Shown: one piece after another, positions 1 to 7,512 of the stretch
Position numbering within the stretch: the stretch's first letter is position 1
Layout: every line of letters begins with the position of its first letter
Origin: Limisphaerales bacterium
GTDB lineage: Bacteria > Verrucomicrobiota > Verrucomicrobiia > Limisphaerales > UBA11358
Length of the DNA: 12,453 nt
Assembly (NCBI GenBank): GCA_027451565.1
Contig: DAIDJC010000069.1
Coordinates: 1-12,453, forward strand
Reading direction: 5' to 3'
The notes under the pieces: generated by a model
Database searches by the model: none
What the model was told of the DNA's origin: nothing
The model's input: only the letters and a program-made list of their open reading frames with translations
Position numbers and translations under genes: made by a program

Positions 1-93
1 AGGCAGGCTATTAATTGGAGTCTGGGTGAAAATGCACTTTACGAGAATGACCGCCTTGCAATTTTGAGTCTGTCTGCCCTGCTGCGCTGGTGA
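1..93 (+). other. possible 3' end of an upstream gene (uncertain)
   Basis: Frame 1 is open from the left edge to a TGA at 91-93, giving about 30 residues that end in a leucine-rich stretch (residues DRLAILSLSALLRW before the stop). It could be the C-terminus of a gene that begins outside the window. The stretch is too short to tell from chance, no family is recognised, and no terminator follows it. The rest of the region up to 207 shows only a candidate promoter. Confidence 0.2.
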
Positions 94-143
94 AAATGGA
101 TGTTTTTCACAAAGAGTCATTCAATCCTGAATTTAAATCTGGC

Positions 144-172
144 TTGCCAGCAGAGTCTCTCCGTGGCATAGT
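144..172 (+). promoter_or_regulatory. candidate sigma70-type promoter for the ferredoxin gene
   Basis: TTGCCA (144-149, five of six matches to TTGACA) is followed after 17 bases by CATAGT (167-172, four of six matches to TATAAT). This would place transcription start near 179, about 29 bases before the ferredoxin ATG. The call rests on hexamer match and spacing only. Confidence 0.25.
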
Positions 173-207
173 CAGAAGCCTTGGTACAATTTAAACACTG
201 ATTCTAT

Positions 208-438
208 ATGGCTGACGTAGCAAACAGATATCCCGAAAACATTGCAGGAAAATATTACGTGGACAACCAGTGCATTGACTGCGATTTGTGCCGCGAAACC
301 GCTCCTGACAACTTTAAACGCAACGACGACGGAGGTTATTCTTTCGTTTACAAACAACCCTCCACCCCGGACGAGGAAGCCCGATGCAAAGAGGCCAAGG
401 AGGGATGTCCGGTGGAAGCCATCGGCGACAACGCCTGA
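208..438 (+). CDS. small single-cluster [4Fe-4S] ferredoxin
   Basis: This 76-aa soluble protein is a likely low-potential electron carrier of the cytoplasm. The cluster ligands are visible: Cys22, Cys25 and Cys28 in a C-x2-C-x2-C motif followed by ETAP, and the distal Cys67-Pro68. This is the arrangement of single-cluster bacterial ferredoxins such as the Bacillus type, and the length fits that family. The middle is acidic, as usual for ferredoxins. An extra cysteine, Cys60, lies seven residues before the distal ligand. The ATG at 208 places the ligands at the expected distance from the N-terminus, but no clear ribosome binding site precedes it. The gene stands alone: a candidate promoter lies upstream and strong hairpins follow, so it is probably monocistronic. 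Its redox partner cannot be inferred from the neighbours. Confidence 0.9.
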   Translation: MADVANRYPENIAGKYYVDNQCIDCDLCRETAPDNFKRNDDGGYSFVYKQPSTPDEEARCKEAKEGCPVEAIGDNA

Positions 439-466
439 TCTTTTGCCCTGGTTTTTAAATGATCGC

Positions 467-503
467 CAGCCCCGCAGAGTCTTTTTGCGGGGCTGATTTT
501 TTT
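467..503 (+). terminator. intrinsic terminator after the ferredoxin gene
   Basis: A perfect 10-bp GC-rich stem pairs CAGCCCCGCA (467-476) with TGCGGGGCTG (486-495) around a 9-base loop. A run of seven T follows at 497-503. It begins 29 bases after the ferredoxin stop and is a textbook Rho-independent terminator. Confidence 0.9.
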
Positions 504-511
504 ATGACTCG

Positions 512-538
512 ATTCCACCGATTTCGTGGAATTTTTTT
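512..538 (+). terminator. second hairpin with T-tract, tandem terminator
   Basis: A 7-bp perfect stem pairs ATTCCAC (512-518) with GTGGAAT (526-532) around a 7-base loop. T532-T538 follows directly, with the first T inside the stem. It lies only 8 bases after the first terminator's T-tract and about 50 bases before the Nudix start. It is weaker than the first and most likely a back-up terminator. An attenuator-like role for the Nudix gene is possible but has no support beyond position. Confidence 0.6.
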
Positions 539-586
539 CCTGAACTTTTTCCGTATTTTCCGCCCTTCAAACCCAATTCTTGGTTT

Positions 587-1147
587 ATGATCAAACCGTG
601 GAAACGTGTTTCTAGCAAACCAGTTGCAAACTACCGTATCTTCAGCCTTCGGGCGGATACCTGCCTGAATCCCCGGACGGGGCAGAAGCATGAATTTTAC
701 GTTTTTGATGCAGTAAACTGGGTTAACGTTGTGGCCATTACACCATCGCAAGAGTTGGTCATGGTGGAGCAATACCGGCATGGATCCAATACCGTGGAGT
801 TGGAAATTCCTGGTGGCATGATGGATCCTGGCGAGGACGATCCCTTGAAGGGGGCTGAGCGGGAACTTCGGGAGGAAACCGGCTATTGTGGCCAACCTGC
901 GCGGTTGCTGGGAAAAGTATGGTCAAACCCCGCCATCATGAGCAACCTCACCTATACCGTTCTCATTGAATCTTGCGTCCCTGCCCATGGACTGGAATTG
1001 GATCCCGGTGAGGATATTGCCACTCGGTTGGTGCCTGTTTCCCAAATCAACCAGTTGCTGGCGGATGGCGTGATTGCCCATTCCCTGGTTGTTGCCGCCC
1101 TATGCCACTTTGATCTTTGGAGGCGTGGCTTGAAGCTGCAAAAATAG
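587..1147 (+). CDS. Nudix hydrolase, ADP-ribose pyrophosphatase type
   Basis: This 186-aa protein probably hydrolyses ADP-ribose or a related nucleoside diphosphate sugar to AMP and a sugar phosphate. The Nudix box spans about residues 77-100: Gly77, Glu83 and the metal-binding helix RELREETGY (92-100). It is preceded by EQYRHGSNTVELEIPGG (61-77), the stretch typical of ADP-ribose pyrophosphatases. Pro115 lies 15 residues after the box, a spacing known as a marker of that subfamily. The box carries one extra residue between Glu83 and Arg92 (eight instead of seven, with a DD pair). Length fits the family (about 180-210 aa). The ATG at 587 is kept because the N-terminal beta strands of the fold then fit; no Shine-Dalgarno is evident. 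Its 3' end converges on the zinc-ribbon gene, 38 bases away. The exact substrate is not determined by sequence. Confidence 0.88.
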   Translation: MIKPWKRVSSKPVANYRIFSLRADTCLNPRTGQKHEFYVFDAVNWVNVVAITPSQELVMVEQYRHGSNTVELEIPGGMMDPGEDDPLKGAERELREETGYCGQPARLLGKVWSNPAIMSNLTYTVLIESCVPAHGLELDPGEDIATRLVPVSQINQLLADGVIAHSLVVAALCHFDLWRRGLKLQK

Positions 1148-1185
1148 GGCGACCGGGCTGAAGGAGGCGAATTTGGCCCCCCAGA

Positions 1186-1935
1186 TTACTCCCCGGGCGT
1201 CAACAGCATGTCTGGAGTGTAATAGAGAATGCGACCGCAGTTTGGACAGGTGACCAGTTCGGATCTGCCCCGGCACAAGGTGATGATTTGTGTGGGCAAT
1301 TTCATATGGCATCCGCCGCACACGCTGTGTTCCACGCCCACCACCACGTTTTCTCCTTTGTTTTTGAACAATCTCTCGTAGCGGTTGCGCGCGCCTTCTT
1401 CCACTGCGTCGGCCAAAGCGGTGCGGCTTTCCTGCAATTGGGCCAATTCTTTTTTCAAATTACCCTCACGCCCATCCAGCAAGCCGATTTGCTCATCCAG
1501 CCGTTTTTTGGCGTCGGCGGCTTCCTGGGCGGCCAGGGCCACTTCTTTCTGGGCAGCTTCCACCTGTTCCATCAGATTGATCTGCTGATCTTCGATCTTG
1601 AAAATTGCCTCTTTGGCCATTTCGATTTCATGTGCCAGGGCTCGGTATTCCTCGTTCTTGCGGGTTTGAAGCTGTTGGTTGGCGTACTTTTCAATCTGGC
1701 TTTTCTTGGCGTCCACCTCCAAATCCAGCCTTTTGCGCTCCGCCTCCAGTTGTTTCACCTTCAATTTGGCGGCGTCCAACTGATTTTGGGTGCCCGTTGC
1801 CCTCTTCTTCAGGTTGGCACGTTCAGGTTGGATGAGTTCCAGTTCCTGTGAAATCCGTAGGATTTGACGGTTGCGATCCTGCAAAATCAGGAGCTTCTCA
1901 ATGATTTCCTGCATTGTCATCCAAACTAGCGGCAT
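1186..1935 (-). CDS. coiled-coil protein with C4 zinc ribbon (CT398/CdsZ-like)
   Basis: This 249-aa protein has two parts. Residues about 8-190 are a long charged helical hairpin rich in E, K, Q, A and L heptads, including the conserved TRKNEEYRALAHEIE stretch (91-105). Residues 204-240 form a zinc ribbon with Cys206, Cys209, Cys230 and Cys233 (two C-x2-C pairs). This is the architecture of the C4-type zinc-ribbon family (formerly DUF164). The chlamydial member CT398/CdsZ has been linked to sigma-54 and type III secretion, but most members have no assigned role. Start choice is uncertain: ATG at 1935 gives the longest frame, while internal ATGs at 1920 and 1914 lie nearer to where family similarity (QEIIEKLL) begins and are quite likely the true start. 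It is divergent from the phosphotransacetylase gene, with 85 bases between them that must hold both promoters. Confidence 0.85.
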   Translation of the reverse strand: MPLVWMTMQEIIEKLLILQDRNRQILRISQELELIQPERANLKKRATGTQNQLDAAKLKVKQLEAERKRLDLEVDAKKSQIEKYANQQLQTRKNEEYRALAHEIEMAKEAIFKIEDQQINLMEQVEAAQKEVALAAQEAADAKKRLDEQIGLLDGREGNLKKELAQLQESRTALADAVEEGARNRYERLFKNKGENVVVGVEHSVCGGCHMKLPTQIITLCRGRSELVTCPNCGRILYYTPDMLLTPGE

Positions 1936-2020
1936 GAGCGGTTCAAGTCAAAATTGTTTTCCGGTTTAAGAATTCGCGTTTTGGTTTTGCAGTTTTCAAG
2001 CCTGCGGCTAATGTGGATTC

Positions 2021-3073
2021 ATGCGTTTCATTGGAACAGTGATTGAAAAGTTGCAACGCCACCCAAAACGGGTTGTGTTTCCCGAGGGTGAAGAGCCCCG
2101 GATTCTCCAGGCAGCGCGCCAGTTTCATGCCTTGCGCTTGGGCGCGCCAATCGTTCTGGGGGATCCCCTGCGGATACGCAATGCCGCCGCCGCATTGGAA
2201 ATCCCGCTGGATGGCATCCGCATCATCAATCCGGCGACCAGTGAGGACCTGGAGAATTTCACCAAGCGTTTTCATGCCTTGCGGCGGGAAAAAGGCATGC
2301 GCGCCACGGAAGCCCGTGAAGCCCTGCTTCAGCCCAATTTCTATGGCGCCATGATGCTGGCCATGCACCAGGCTGACGGCCTGATTTCAGGAGCTTCCCA
2401 TTTCACGGGCAGCGTTTTGCGCCCCCTGTTTCAAATCATCAAGGTGGCGCCGGATATCCACACCGCATCAAGTTGCGTGGTCATGGAGGTGGAAGATTCG
2501 AACATTGGTGAACGCGGCGTCCTTTTCATGGCGGATTGCGGTGTCATTCCTGATCCCAACGTGGATCAACTGGCCGACATCGCCGTGTCCACCGCCCGGC
2601 TGGCCCGTCACATGATGGGAATTCGTCCGCGGGTTGCCTTGCTCTCATTTTCAACCAAAGGCAGCGCCTCCCATCCCAGTGTGGGCAAGGTTCAGGCCGC
2701 CACCGCCATGGCACGCCGCAAGGCAGAGCAACTCTTTTTGGAGGCCGATTTTGACGGGGAATTGCAGGTGGATGCCGCATTGAAGCCTGAAATAGCCGAG
2801 CGCAAGTTGCGCGACAGCCACGTGGCCGGGCGTGCCAATGTTCTTGTGTTTCCTGACCTCAATTCCGGGAATATCGCCAGTAAATTCGTAAGCCTGGTCA
2901 GCCGCTCCAATTATTACGGCCAGATTCTGTTGGGACTGAATCGTCCCGCCGCCGATGTCTCCCGTGGTTCCACTGCCCACGACATTCTCGGGGTGGCTGC
3001 CATCATTGCCGTACAGGCAACTGATTATCAAAAACTTTACCCGGGTGCAGACCGGCACTTGCCAGGGGAATGA
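2021..3073 (+). CDS. pta: phosphate acetyltransferase (PTA_PTB catalytic domain, short form)
   Basis: Phosphate acetyltransferase interconverts acetyl-CoA plus phosphate and acetyl phosphate plus CoA, usually together with acetate kinase. The 350-aa protein is a single PTA_PTB domain, the length of the short Pta class. Visible signatures are FPEGEEPRILQAA (20-32) near the N-terminus, SFSTKGSA (209-216), VFPDLNSGNIASK (276-288) and DVSRGSTAHD (312-321). The last contains Ser314, Arg315 and Asp321 at the spacing of the catalytic Ser/Arg/Asp of the Methanosarcina enzyme. A phosphate butyryltransferase is less likely given these motifs. ATG 2021 is the first in-frame start. The next gene, 73 bases downstream, encodes the BioD-like plus DRTGG regions found at the N-terminus of long Pta proteins, so the two products may act together. 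No acetate kinase gene is in view. Confidence 0.9.
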   Translation: MRFIGTVIEKLQRHPKRVVFPEGEEPRILQAARQFHALRLGAPIVLGDPLRIRNAAAALEIPLDGIRIINPATSEDLENFTKRFHALRREKGMRATEAREALLQPNFYGAMMLAMHQADGLISGASHFTGSVLRPLFQIIKVAPDIHTASSCVVMEVEDSNIGERGVLFMADCGVIPDPNVDQLADIAVSTARLARHMMGIRPRVALLSFSTKGSASHPSVGKVQAATAMARRKAEQLFLEADFDGELQVDAALKPEIAERKLRDSHVAGRANVLVFPDLNSGNIASKFVSLVSRSNYYGQILLGLNRPAADVSRGSTAHDILGVAAIIAVQATDYQKLYPGADRHLPGE

Positions 3074-3146
3074 CTCCCAGCGGGTTCTCCTCATTGCAAC
3101 ACCTGTCCATGCATGAAAACAGGCCTGCCCTTGAATCCAAGTTGAA

Positions 3147-4241
3147 ATGAACACCTCCACACCGCGGCTTTTTATCGCTGCCACGCGCCAGAACGACGGC
3201 AAGACCACCACGTCCCTGGGCTTGATTGCGGCTTTGCAGCAGTATTTCCCGCGCGTCGGTTACATCAAGCCCGTGGGGCAGCGCTTTGTGGAGATCGAGG
3301 AGCAGAAGATTGATGAAGACACCGTTTTGATGGATGCCGTCTATAGCCTGGGTTGCCCGCTCGTGGACATGAGCCCCATTGCCGTGGAACCGGATTTCAC
3401 CCGCAAATACCTCTTGAGCTCCAACAACGATGCCTTGGTCAAGAAAATCATCAAGGCGTTTGACCGGGTTTCATGGGAAAAGGATTTTGTGTTGTGCGAG
3501 GGCAGCGGCCATGCCGGCGTGGGATCGGTTTTTGACCTGTCCAATGCCAGGATCGCCAAAATTCTTCAGGCCAAGGTGGTGCTGGTGTCGCAGGGCGGCA
3601 TTGGCAAACCGATTGACGAACTGGCCCTGAACCAGGCTTTGTTCGAGAAGGAAGGCGTGGAAGTCATTGGCGTCATCCTGAACAAGGTGTTGGGTGAAAA
3701 GGTGGAATATATCAGTGACTTTGCCCGGCGTGGTCTCAAGCGCAAAGGTCTGGAGTTGCTGGGCGTGCTTCCTTACGAACAGGTTTTATCCAACCCTTCC
3801 GTTGGCTTGATTCAGGAGGAATTGGGTGCGGAGGCTTTGAATAACCCCCCCGGAATGCAGGAATTGGTGGCTGATGTGGTGGTGGGCGCGATGGGTGCTC
3901 AAAACGCCATTCCTTTCTTCAAAAAAGGCGTGCTTCTCATCACCCCAGGTGATCGGGAGGACATTATTCTGGCGGCGGGCGCCATGACCAATCCAAACAG
4001 CCCTGACAAGATGGCTGGCATTGTTTTAACGGGCGGGCTGCTGCCTGGGGCCAGTGTTCTCAAAGCCATCCAAGCCATGCCCATCCCCGTTTTCCTGGCT
4101 CGTGCAGACAGCTATCAGGTGGCCTCAAAAGTTCACAATTTGATCGTCAAAACCCGCCCGGGTGAAGCCCAGAAAATCTCCATCATCCGCAACCTTGTGG
4201 CCAGCCACATCAATGTCAAACGCATCGTGGAATCCCTGTGA
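3147..4241 (+). CDS. P-loop (BioD-like) protein with DRTGG domain, Pta N-terminal-like
   Basis: This 364-aa protein matches the non-catalytic N-terminal part of long Pta proteins. Residues about 7-230 form a BioD/CobB-like P-loop domain. It has a variant nucleotide-binding loop ATRQNDGKTTT (12-22) and a later EGSGHAG element (118-124), comparable to the EG-G motif of dethiobiotin synthetase relatives. Residues about 240-350 look like a DRTGG domain, with ITPGDREDIILA (265-276) and GIVLTGG (291-297). There is no PTA_PTB catalytic domain, because that is encoded by the gene just upstream. In E. coli Pta the corresponding region is regulatory and supports oligomerisation. A similar role acting in trans on the neighbouring enzyme is an inference. 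It could also be a stand-alone nucleotide-sensing protein. Start at 3147 is supported by the P-loop strand beginning at residue 7. Confidence 0.82.
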   Translation: MNTSTPRLFIAATRQNDGKTTTSLGLIAALQQYFPRVGYIKPVGQRFVEIEEQKIDEDTVLMDAVYSLGCPLVDMSPIAVEPDFTRKYLLSSNNDALVKKIIKAFDRVSWEKDFVLCEGSGHAGVGSVFDLSNARIAKILQAKVVLVSQGGIGKPIDELALNQALFEKEGVEVIGVILNKVLGEKVEYISDFARRGLKRKGLELLGVLPYEQVLSNPSVGLIQEELGAEALNNPPGMQELVADVVVGAMGAQNAIPFFKKGVLLITPGDREDIILAAGAMTNPNSPDKMAGIVLTGGLLPGASVLKAIQAMPIPVFLARADSYQVASKVHNLIVKTRPGEAQKISIIRNLVASHINVKRIVESL

Positions 4242-4331
4242 TCAATCCGTGAAATCAAAGCGCTGATGGCCTTTCTTTAAATATGACCGCAACCCCATGC
4301 CTGCCTGCCTCCACTGAAATGGTTTGATGCC

Positions 4332-5420
4332 ATGAATTTTAATCCTTTTCTCCAAAATCTTCCAACGTACCTGCCTGGACGCCCGATTGAGGAGGTTGCG
4401 CGTGAAATGAATATTCCCGCCTCCTCGATTATCAAGCTGGCTTCCAATGAAAATCCCCTTGGCCCCTCACCCAAGGCGCTCGCCGCTTTGAGACAGGTTT
4501 TGCCGCAGATTCACCTTTATCCGGATGGGCAGGCTTATTTCTTCAAGCACAAGCTGGCCGATTCCCTGGGCATTGAGGTCAACCAGTTGATTTTGGGCAA
4601 TGGTTCGAATGAATTGATCGAGTTCGCTGCGCATGCGCTTTTATCACCCGGGTCTGAAGTGGTGGTTTCCCAATACTGTTTTGCCATTTATCCGATTGTG
4701 GCAAAAATGTTTGGAGCCGGTATTGTCACCGTTCCGGCCCGGAATTACGGCCATGATTTGCAGGCCATGCTGGGGGCCATCACCCCGCAGACCCGGATTG
4801 TTTTTGTGGCCAACCCCAATAACCCCACGGGCACATTGGCATTGCGTGAAGATTTGATCCGGTTCGTCAATGAAGTGCCGCAGAACGTTCTAGTGGTATT
4901 GGATGAGGCTTACATTGAATTTCTGGATGATCCGGTGGACTTCACGGGCTTGATCCGGCTGGGCGCATGTCCGAATGTCATGTTGATGCGCACTTTTTCC
5001 AAAATCCACGGTCTTGCTGGACTTCGTGTCGGGTATGGGATAGGTCCGGCTCCATTGATTGCCGCTTTTGAAAAAATCCGGCAGCCATTCAACCTCAACC
5101 TTCCAGCCCAGGTTGCCGCCGCTGCCGCACTGGAAGACGTGGAGCATGTTCAGAAAACCCGCCTCAATAATTTTCAAGGTTTGGAATATCTCTCCGCAGG
5201 GTTCAGGCGCCTGGGCCTTGAGTATGTGCCGTCTCACGCCAATTTTATCATGGTGAAAGTTGGGCGCGGCCAGTTCATTTTCGAGGCCATGCAAAGCAGG
5301 GGAGTGATCGTTCGCCCCATGGGCGGCTATCTTCTTCCTGAATGGATACGGGTCTCAGTGGGGTTGCCGCAGGAAAATGAACGTTGCCTGGCCGCGTTGG
5401 GCGAAAGTCTCAAAAGCTGA
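4332..5420 (+). CDS. hisC: histidinol-phosphate aminotransferase
   Basis: HisC is a PLP-dependent fold type I (class I/II) enzyme that transfers an amino group from glutamate to imidazole acetol phosphate in histidine biosynthesis. The 362-aa length is typical. Visible motifs are KLASNENPLGPSP (35-47), HLYPDG (61-66) with Tyr63, the NPNNPTG loop (161-167), LDEAY (190-194) with the cofactor Asp191, the Schiff-base Lys224 in TFSKIHGLAGLRVGY (221-235), and Arg340 in WIRVSVG, the likely substrate carboxylate contact. Some relatives prefer aromatic amino acids, and that cannot be excluded from motifs alone. The gene follows the DRTGG gene by 90 bases on the same strand and may be co-transcribed. 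No other his gene is present, so this is a dispersed his gene. Its 3' end converges on rmuC. Confidence 0.9.
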   Translation: MNFNPFLQNLPTYLPGRPIEEVAREMNIPASSIIKLASNENPLGPSPKALAALRQVLPQIHLYPDGQAYFFKHKLADSLGIEVNQLILGNGSNELIEFAAHALLSPGSEVVVSQYCFAIYPIVAKMFGAGIVTVPARNYGHDLQAMLGAITPQTRIVFVANPNNPTGTLALREDLIRFVNEVPQNVLVVLDEAYIEFLDDPVDFTGLIRLGACPNVMLMRTFSKIHGLAGLRVGYGIGPAPLIAAFEKIRQPFNLNLPAQVAAAAALEDVEHVQKTRLNNFQGLEYLSAGFRRLGLEYVPSHANFIMVKVGRGQFIFEAMQSRGVIVRPMGGYLLPEWIRVSVGLPQENERCLAALGESLKS

Positions 5421-5531
5421 AAACCATAGAATGAAAGCAAAGGCGCCTCGTTGCTCAAAGTGTGCGAAACAGGTTTTCCACCAGGCCGCTTTGCATCCTG
5501 ATGTGGTCCTTGGAATATAGCGGGCACCAAA

Positions 5532-6902
5532 TCAAGTCGGCGGCAGTCGCAGGGTGCCATCCATCAACGGCAGGTCGGGTAGCCCCTTTGAGACCGCCCC
5601 GCCACTTAGTTTTTGCAATTTTTCGCCTGCCGGGCGTACCCGCGATTCATAGCTGCCCACGGCTTGGTTGAAGGCCTTGCTGGCAGCTTCCAGTCCCCCC
5701 CGGATTTTTTCGAGATGCTCGGTGAAGACCATCACGCGGCTGAAAAGGTCCTGCGCCGCCTCCGCAATTTTCTCCGCATTTTCAGTTTGTGCGTGTTGTT
5801 GCCAGCTCACGGCCACGGACCGCAGCAGTGCAATGAGTGAGGCGGGCGTGGCCAGGAGAATCCGTTTTTCCGCCGCCCAGACGATCAGGTCACGGTCTCC
5901 CTCAAGGGCGGCGCTAAAAAGTGATTCCGCCGGCAGGAAGAGAATGACGTAATCCAACGCCTGCGGGAACTGGCCAGGGTAATCGCGACCCGCCAGGCTG
6001 CGGATGGTTTCCTTGAGTTTTTGCGCATGGGCCGCCAGGGATGCGGCACGGGTGGCTGGGTCTGCCGTTTCAAGCGCATTGATAAAATCAAAATCCGGCA
6101 CCTTGGCATCCACAATGATGCAACGGTTGGCTGGCAGGCGCACCACGAGGTCGGGTCGGTTTTCCTGCGTCTGCGATTGTTCGGTGAAATCGCAATGGAC
6201 ACTCATGCCGGCGGCTTCCACCACGCGGCGCAAGGTTTCCTCACCCCATTTGCCCCGTGCTTGGTTGGAGTGCAGCACCATGCGGAACTGCCGGGTTTCG
6301 CTGGCCAAATTCTGGCTTTGCATGGATAGCAGTTCGAGTTGCTTTTTGACCTCGCCAAGCGTTTCTGATTGCGCTCCAGCATTTTGGCGGAGGTGTGCGT
6401 GATAAGTTTCGAGCTGTTGTTTGAGTGGCTCCACGAGCGTTTTGATAGCCTCCTGCCGCTGGGCGAGGTCTCCCTTGGCGGTTTCCTGGAGGCGGCCAAA
6501 GGATTGCTCTGCCAATCGCAAAAAATCGGGCGCCGTCTGGCGAAGTGCATCGGCGCTGAGAGCCTTGAAGGTGTCGCGTAATTCAGCAAGCGCGCGGTCC
6601 TGAACGGCCCGGGCTTCAATCTGTGCGCTTTGGTGAGCCTTCCTCTGAGCTTCCAATAATTCTTCCGATGCGGCTTGCCGGGCCTTGGCCGCTGCCAGAT
6701 CGGCCTGGCTTTCGACCAGACGTTGCCTTAACTCCACAAGCTCCTTTTCCCGGTTGGCAACCTGCTTGCGCAATTCCTCCTCAAGCTCATGCGACTGTGG
6801 TGCGGCCGTCCCTCCCCGGTTTGCCGCCCACAGCCACGCCATGAGAAAGCCAAGCCCCCCGGCTAGGCCTGCCGCAATCAGGATGTCTATTCCGACTGGC
6901 AT
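5532..6902 (-). CDS. rmuC: RmuC family DNA recombination protein
   Basis: RmuC proteins limit recombination at inverted repeats and are predicted nucleases. In this 456-aa protein residues 5-26 form one hydrophobic N-terminal membrane anchor. Residues about 37-190 are a charged coiled coil, and residues about 200-430 are the RmuC domain. The domain shows HSNQARGKWGEETLRRVV (211-228) and a PD-(D/E)xK-like core: Asp251 in RPDLVV and Asp265-x-Lys267 in IIVDAKVP. Length and layout match the family. The ATG at 6902 puts the anchor at the very N-terminus. Gene order on this strand is xylulokinase, ridA, rmuC, with 90 bases between ridA and rmuC, so it may be read through from ridA. The convergent gap to hisC (5421-5531) shows no convincing terminator. 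Confidence 0.92.
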   Translation of the reverse strand: MPVGIDILIAAGLAGGLGFLMAWLWAANRGGTAAPQSHELEEELRKQVANREKELVELRQRLVESQADLAAAKARQAASEELLEAQRKAHQSAQIEARAVQDRALAELRDTFKALSADALRQTAPDFLRLAEQSFGRLQETAKGDLAQRQEAIKTLVEPLKQQLETYHAHLRQNAGAQSETLGEVKKQLELLSMQSQNLASETRQFRMVLHSNQARGKWGEETLRRVVEAAGMSVHCDFTEQSQTQENRPDLVVRLPANRCIIVDAKVPDFDFINALETADPATRAASLAAHAQKLKETIRSLAGRDYPGQFPQALDYVILFLPAESLFSAALEGDRDLIVWAAEKRILLATPASLIALLRSVAVSWQQHAQTENAEKIAEAAQDLFSRVMVFTEHLEKIRGGLEAASKAFNQAVGSYESRVRPAGEKLQKLSGGAVSKGLPDLPLMDGTLRLPPT

Positions 6903-6992
6903 GCTGTTGAAATGATTTAAACCACCGGGCGCTTGGCTTGCCGGGAGCGATTTAAGGGACCTTCTTCAGACCCGGAGTTTTCGCCCTGATGC

Positions 6993-7376
6993 TTAAAAAT
7001 GAGCAATAACCTCGATTTCCACGCTTGCGCCCTTGGGAAGGGCTGCCACCTGAATGGTGGAGCGAGCAGGGTGATTTTCCGTGAAATACTTGGCGTAAAT
7101 CTCGTTCATGCCTGGAAAATCCCCCAAGTTTGTCATGAAAACCGTGCTCTTTACCACGTTTTGAAAGGACAGCTTTTGATCCTCCAGTATGGCCTTCACA
7201 TTTTCAAGCACTCTCTGCGTCTGGGCTTTGATATCCCCTTCTATCAAATTGCCATCCTTGGGGTCTATGGGGATTTGACCGGCACAGAACAAGAGGTCGC
7301 CAACTTTGACGGCATGATTATAAGGCCCCACGGCGGCGGGGGATTTTGCGGGTTTAATGATCGTTTTGGTTGCCAT
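6993..7376 (-). CDS. ridA: RidA family reactive enamine/imine deaminase
   Basis: RidA hydrolyses reactive 2-aminoacrylate and related enamines and imines released by PLP enzymes, protecting those enzymes; it acts as a cytoplasmic trimer. The 127-aa length is standard. Typical elements are SPAAVGPYNHAVKVGDLLFCAGQ (12-34, given as positions), Arg105 in HPARST, and Glu120 in GASVEIEVIA. These match the substrate-binding arginine and active-site glutamate of characterised RidA proteins. The ATG at 7376 was chosen because the four-codon longer frame begins with TTG at 7388 and adds nothing conserved. It sits between xylulokinase and rmuC on the same strand. A functional link to either is not evident, although hisC nearby is a PLP enzyme. 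Confidence 0.93.
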   Translation of the reverse strand: MATKTIIKPAKSPAAVGPYNHAVKVGDLLFCAGQIPIDPKDGNLIEGDIKAQTQRVLENVKAILEDQKLSFQNVVKSTVFMTNLGDFPGMNEIYAKYFTENHPARSTIQVAALPKGASVEIEVIAHF

Positions 7377-7512
7377 AAATTTGTTCAAGATTTTCCTATC
7401 AAGGCTTGGTCAGGTCAAGGAACGAATGCCAAGGCGAAAGAGACACTACTTGTTTATTCTACCGGACGCTGCATTTTTCAGCGCACCTCAAAAGAATTCC
7501 TTAATCGTGGAT

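Noticed and set aside
18..98. Short repeats GAGTCTG (18-24, 66-72) and GGTGAAAATG (25-34, 89-98) at the left edge
   Set aside because: Two short motifs each present twice with different spacing do not form a consistent array and may be chance.
1288..1851. Plus-strand 187-codon open frame opposite the zinc-ribbon gene
   Set aside because: Its F/H/Q/L-rich translation is the shadow of the K/E/Q-rich coiled coil encoded on the minus strand.
5431..5520. A 29-codon plus-strand frame with a C-x2-C pair between hisC and rmuC
   Set aside because: It has an ATG but no ribosome binding site and no second metal-ligand pair. It is short enough to occur by chance in the convergent gap.
7377..7388. Longer RidA start at 7388
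   Set aside because: The codon is TTG, and an ATG four codons later gives the standard RidA N-terminus and length.
7467..7483. Hairpin CGCTG-loop-CAGCG downstream of xylB as a terminator
   Set aside because: The stem is only 5 bp and there is no T-run after it in the direction of xylB transcription.
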